Of a DNA stretch of 64,000 nt, positions 60,796 through 64,000 are shown in pieces. Position numbers and translations under genes: made by a program. This DNA comes from CAJXZP01 sp963974475 (GTDB lineage Bacteria; Bacteroidota; Bacteroidia; Flavobacteriales_G; Salibacteraceae): the NCBI GenBank assembly GCA_963974475.1, contig CAXBCR010000001.1:1-64000 (forward strand), written 5' to 3'. Below the pieces are notes generated by a model, which searched no databases, had not been told where the DNA came from, and was given only the letters and a program-made list of their open reading frames with translations. Positions within the stretch are counted from its first letter, which is position 1. Each line of letters starts with the position of its first letter.

Positions 60796-63700
60796 TTATT
60801 CCTTGTCGGCATTAAATGATTTATATCGATAATAGGCTGTGGCCGAAATAATGGCCACGACCACAAGGGTATAGTACACAAAATTTGGAACCGGTACTGG
60901 ATCACCAGCTGCATATGAATGGAGTCCACTCAAATAGTAATTTACTCCAAAATAAGTCATCACAATGGAGCTAAAAGCAACCAAAGTCGCGAAATTGTAT
61001 GCATATCCCCCACGTAAACCTGGAATAAAACGCATATGGGCCACAAAGCTATACACCAACACAGAAGCTAGCGCCCAAGTTTCCTTGGCATCCCAACCCC
61101 AATATCTACCCCAAGATTCATTTGCCCAAACGCCACCTAAAAAGGTACCTACAGTTAGCATAAACAATCCAATGGTAATAGTCATTTCGTTAATCGTACT
61201 CAACTCTTTAAATGTTAAGAAAATCTTTTTGTTACCACGAGGAGCAGTAATCATCAAAATTAAATTGAAGAAACCTAATAAAGCACCTAAGGCCAAAAAT
61301 CCGTAACTCGCTGTAATAATGGCAACATGAATCATTAACCAATACGAATTAAGTACGGGCACCAAATTGGTGATTTCTGGATCCAACCAATTTAAATGTG
61401 CTACCATCAAAATGAAAGAGGTCAATAAACCCGTAGCTGCTAAAGTGATTTTAGATTTTCTACCAAAAATAAATCCGGATAACATGGTTGCCCACCCAAT
61501 GTACACCATTGATTCGTAGGCGTTACTCCAAGGAGCATGACCTGCGATGTACCACAACAAAATTAAACCTGCGGTGTGGGTAATAAACCCTGCGACAATT
61601 AACCAATAAAAACCATTCACAATGGTATTCAAAATTTTACCACCCGCGTGGAATAGCTGTACAAACAGCACTATCAAGAATAAAAAACCAATGGTAAAAT
61701 AGTAGAAGAATAAGTTATTGAAAATATGTGCTTTATTGTAAAAAATCTCCGCTTTCAATTTTCTCTCTGGAACCATTATTTCGGAGCCATTTTTAACTTG
61801 ATAATCGTGAATAGACCTGATAATTTTATTTGCAGGCTCCCATTTACCTGTATTTAAACCATCTTCAATGGCATCAAAATACATTTTGAAAATATGCGCT
61901 GTAAAAAGAGAATCATTTCCAGTAAACACCTTGGTAGCTTCCGAAGGAGAATACCATTTATTAGCCGGATCGTTAGGTAATGGGAATACGCGCATTATCG
62001 ATCCCGTATAAATCATGTAACAAATATTTACACGTTCATCTACTGCCATTACATCCTTATCGTATTTACCTCTCTGACTTGGTTTTTTACGATTAGCCTT
62101 GGCTACATCATCGGCTAATAAGAAATCAAAATCTTTGGAAAAGAATTGAATAAAGGAGGCATATTTCTCATCCTTACCTAAACCGATTTTCTTTTTCAAA
62201 TCCGGGTGGGTCACTTTAATCATGTATACGGATTGCCACTTGGCAGGATCGTATATCATTCCTAAAAACACCTGATCAGCTGATTGACCTTCCCATTTAG
62301 ATTTACGCGATATCTTACGCAAAACTTCCGATGAAAGAGTATTCATCGGTTTCATTCTCCCTTGTTGATCCTGAATTTGAAGTGCACCAAATTGTTCGGC
62401 CTGTTCTACCGGCATTACACTAGGTGCATCTGTTGTATGATTATGATCTTGAGCAATTGTTGCCGAACTCATCATCATCAATACAACTAGCACGGTTAAC
62501 GCTTCTTTTTTAGCTCTAATTTTATCCAATGTTTTTCCTAATTTGGTAAATCTACTTTCTTTCAAAAATAGCGTAAAGAACATGCCTGCACCCATCATAA
62601 TATATCCAATATACGATAACCAAGTACCCCAGAAATCCCGGTTTACAGAAAGAACTGTTCCAGCTTCATCTTGATCATAAGAAGATTGAAATAATCTATA
62701 CCCTCTGTAATCTAACACATTATTCATAAAAATTCGGTGTTCTTCATTCACACCTTCTTCCTCATCAATAAGCGTTATTTCACTGGCATAAGAAGCAGGA
62801 CTCATAGATCCTGGATAGCGGTCTAATTGAAATTCTCTTAATTTCACATAATAGGGTAAATTATAATATTTAGACCCATACGACAGTCCGAAATGTAATC
62901 CATCTTGTTCAAGCAGTACGGGAGGGGTTACAAATCCTGCTCCTCCTTTTAAAAATACGTCTTGATGTTGGCCATTAATAGCTAAATCCATAACCAAAAT
63001 ATCTGAGCCTTTAGCGGCATTACCACCTTTACTAGTCGTCAAACTCTTTTTTACTTTTTCATGAAGTCCTTTAAACACCAAATTAACCCCATTTATTTGG
63101 TACAATTTGCGTGATTCAAATGGATGACTCACATTAGCGCTATCCATACCTTCCGAACGGTCACTCATTTTCAAGAAAGTCACATTATATTTTGAAATAT
63201 AGGAAAGTCCGTTAGTGTCTTCAATAATTTTAAAAGCTACGTTTTCTTGATCCTGACCAAACCCAACGGTAAGCATCCCGAAATTAGTTGCCGTACCCTT
63301 TTCTAAATAGTTGGTTTTTCGTCCTTGCCCATCGGTAGAAACCATTTCTAAATAAGTAGACCCATTTTCATCAGGAATAACGGTATCAACCGCATTTTGC
63401 AAAAAGTCTTTATAACTAATAGCTATGTCCGTACCTTCAAAGTCAAAGCTTTTAGAAAAGCTTGGGTTGTACAACGGGTTTAAAAAAACCACATGTTCAA
63501 AAGTGTATTGCATCTTACGATTATCCACTTTAAACCTAAAATAAGTTTTATCGCTAACTACCGTATTACTAGTGTTTCCCTTACGAATATGAAGTATCCC
63601 TTCTTCACTAATGTAACGGGTTACTGCCCCACCGGCTATCATAAATATAAAAGCAAGGTGAAACATAAATATGGACCATTTAGCCATTCGGTACATTCTA

Positions 63701-63915
63701 AACCGAACAATATTAGCGACTAAATTCACAAACAAAAAGAAAAGTAATAACTCAAACCATTTGGAATTATATACCACCGCCTTAGATGCCGGGGTCCCAA
63801 AATCGTTTTCTATAAAAGTTCCGGTACCAATGGAGACCGCAAACAAGAGGATTAAAAAAGCCATAAATTCCATGGAAATAAAAAATCCCCATAGTTGTTT
63901 AAAAATACTTTTCAT
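60796..63915 (-). CDS. ccsBA: Fused cytochrome c biogenesis protein CcsBA (ResB-ResC)
   Basis: This 1039-residue inner-membrane protein is of system II. It transports haem and attaches it to apocytochrome c. The N-terminal ResB/CcsB part (about 1-465) has four helices, including FFISMEFMAFLILLFAVSIGTGTFIE and FMFHLAFIFMIAGGAVTRY. A large soluble insert lies between about 465 and 735. The C-terminal CcsA/ResC part (about 735-1039) has the WWD haem-handling motif NESWGRYWGWDAKETWAL, with flanking histidines (VAHLNWLDPEI, HVAIITAS). Fusions of about this size are usual in Bacteroidota. The CAAATGTA element at 63990-63997 suits it as promoter. A plsC-like gene follows. Confidence 0.94.
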   Translation of the reverse strand: MKSIFKQLWGFFISMEFMAFLILLFAVSIGTGTFIENDFGTPASKAVVYNSKWFELLLFFLFVNLVANIVRFRMYRMAKWSIFMFHLAFIFMIAGGAVTRYISEEGILHIRKGNTSNTVVSDKTYFRFKVDNRKMQYTFEHVVFLNPLYNPSFSKSFDFEGTDIAISYKDFLQNAVDTVIPDENGSTYLEMVSTDGQGRKTNYLEKGTATNFGMLTVGFGQDQENVAFKIIEDTNGLSYISKYNVTFLKMSDRSEGMDSANVSHPFESRKLYQINGVNLVFKGLHEKVKKSLTTSKGGNAAKGSDILVMDLAINGQHQDVFLKGGAGFVTPPVLLEQDGLHFGLSYGSKYYNLPYYVKLREFQLDRYPGSMSPASYASEITLIDEEEGVNEEHRIFMNNVLDYRGYRLFQSSYDQDEAGTVLSVNRDFWGTWLSYIGYIMMGAGMFFTLFLKESRFTKLGKTLDKIRAKKEALTVLVVLMMMSSATIAQDHNHTTDAPSVMPVEQAEQFGALQIQDQQGRMKPMNTLSSEVLRKISRKSKWEGQSADQVFLGMIYDPAKWQSVYMIKVTHPDLKKKIGLGKDEKYASFIQFFSKDFDFLLADDVAKANRKKPSQRGKYDKDVMAVDERVNICYMIYTGSIMRVFPLPNDPANKWYSPSEATKVFTGNDSLFTAHIFKMYFDAIEDGLNTGKWEPANKIIRSIHDYQVKNGSEIMVPERKLKAEIFYNKAHIFNNLFFYYFTIGFLFLIVLFVQLFHAGGKILNTIVNGFYWLIVAGFITHTAGLILLWYIAGHAPWSNAYESMVYIGWATMLSGFIFGRKSKITLAATGLLTSFILMVAHLNWLDPEITNLVPVLNSYWLMIHVAIITASYGFLALGALLGFFNLILMITAPRGNKKIFLTFKELSTINEMTITIGLFMLTVGTFLGGVWANESWGRYWGWDAKETWALASVLVYSFVAHMRFIPGLRGGYAYNFATLVAFSSIVMTYFGVNYYLSGLHSYAAGDPVPVPNFVYYTLVVVAIISATAYYRYKSFNADKE

Positions 63916-63989
63916 GATAAATTGATTTCAAACTCGTTTATATTGATATTCATTCAGTAGTATACTACATAATTAGCATAAAACTTTCG

Positions 63990-63997
63990 CAAATGTA
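63990..63997 (-). promoter_or_regulatory. Candidate -7 element for ccsBA (TACATTTG)
   Basis: CAAATGTA on the plus strand reads TACATTTG on the minus strand, fitting TAnnTTTG. It lies about 75 bp upstream of the ccsBA ATG. The -33 region lies beyond the window edge. Confidence 0.45.
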
Positions 63998-64000
63998 GGT

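Noticed and set aside
1..64000. tRNA or rRNA genes, prophage or insertion sequences
   Set aside because: No T-loop-like GTTCGAATC stretch with acceptor pairing, no rRNA signature, no transposase, integrase or phage structural gene was seen in the intergenic regions or frames.

Overview
The window is AT-rich DNA from a member of the Bacteroidota, most likely the order Flavobacteriales. This follows from gldF-gldG lying just upstream of dnaN, a PorP/SprF-like protein paired with a PKD protein that ends in a gliding-motility-type C-terminal domain (type IX secretion), a long 485-residue GAPDH, a one-piece CcsBA cytochrome c assembly protein, several Bacteroidota-type DUF families (DUF4421-like, DUF4159, DUF4340), and TAnnTTTG-type promoter elements. 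Genus and species cannot be read from the sequence. I saw no tRNA, rRNA, complete insertion sequence, prophage or CRISPR array.

Layout. 1-4.6 kb (minus): a tandem pair of FKBP-type prolyl isomerases, then a compact operon with two TPM-domain proteins, a TLGYGD potassium channel and a TerB-DnaJ protein. 4.7-7.8 kb: an Mpo1-like membrane protein, two GNAT acetyltransferases and a small membrane protein (plus), facing a DUF4421-like outer-membrane protein (minus). 8.2-13.7 kb (plus): a four-gene set made of a PapD-like two-domain secreted protein, two paralogous secreted subunit-like proteins separated by a strong hairpin, and a 1024-residue barrel protein with N- and C-terminal Ig-like domains. 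I read this as a chaperone/usher-like surface-fibre system, and it is the best candidate here for an undescribed system. 13.8-15.0 kb: a Fic protein with a C-terminal winged helix and a cluster of palindromic sites over its own promoter. 15.0-17.3 kb (minus): a stand-alone B12-binding protein with the Wx9EH motif of cobalamin photoreceptors, a 151-residue protein of unknown family, and a PAS-histidine kinase split by a frameshift at a run of six G.

17.7-22.3 kb (minus): an Imm17-like membrane protein and a TPR protein, a structured intergenic stretch, GAPDH and a DegP/HtrA protease. 22.6-27.3 kb (plus): dapF, a GNAT enzyme, mltG, rsmE, three copies of a palindromic repeat, a DUF4159 protein and a lipoprotein. 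27.3-33.6 kb (minus): an MMPL/RND transporter, the PorP/PKD pair and a LuxC-type acyl-CoA reductase. 33.8-38.8 kb: two hypothetical proteins, purC and phoH (minus), a SAM hydrolase-like protein with an ABM-domain protein, and a tiny protein with a PID-CTERM-like tail. 38.9-43.8 kb (plus): gldF, gldG, a DUF4340-like protein and dnaN. 43.8-47.1 kb: a rhomboid protease (minus) and an operon of a SixA-like phosphatase, a C1 peptidase and a DUF2797 protein.

47.3-51.6 kb: a TonB-dependent receptor, a DUF1232 protein, a family 2 glycosyltransferase and an FtsE-like ATPase. 51.8-58.9 kb (plus): a 1048-residue TPR protein coupled to an outer-membrane barrel protein, then gyrB. 59-63.9 kb (minus): an HExxH peptidase-like protein, a divergent PlsC-like acyltransferase and CcsBA. 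Most of the window is ordinary flavobacterial chromosome. The unusual material lies mainly between 8 and 19 kb.
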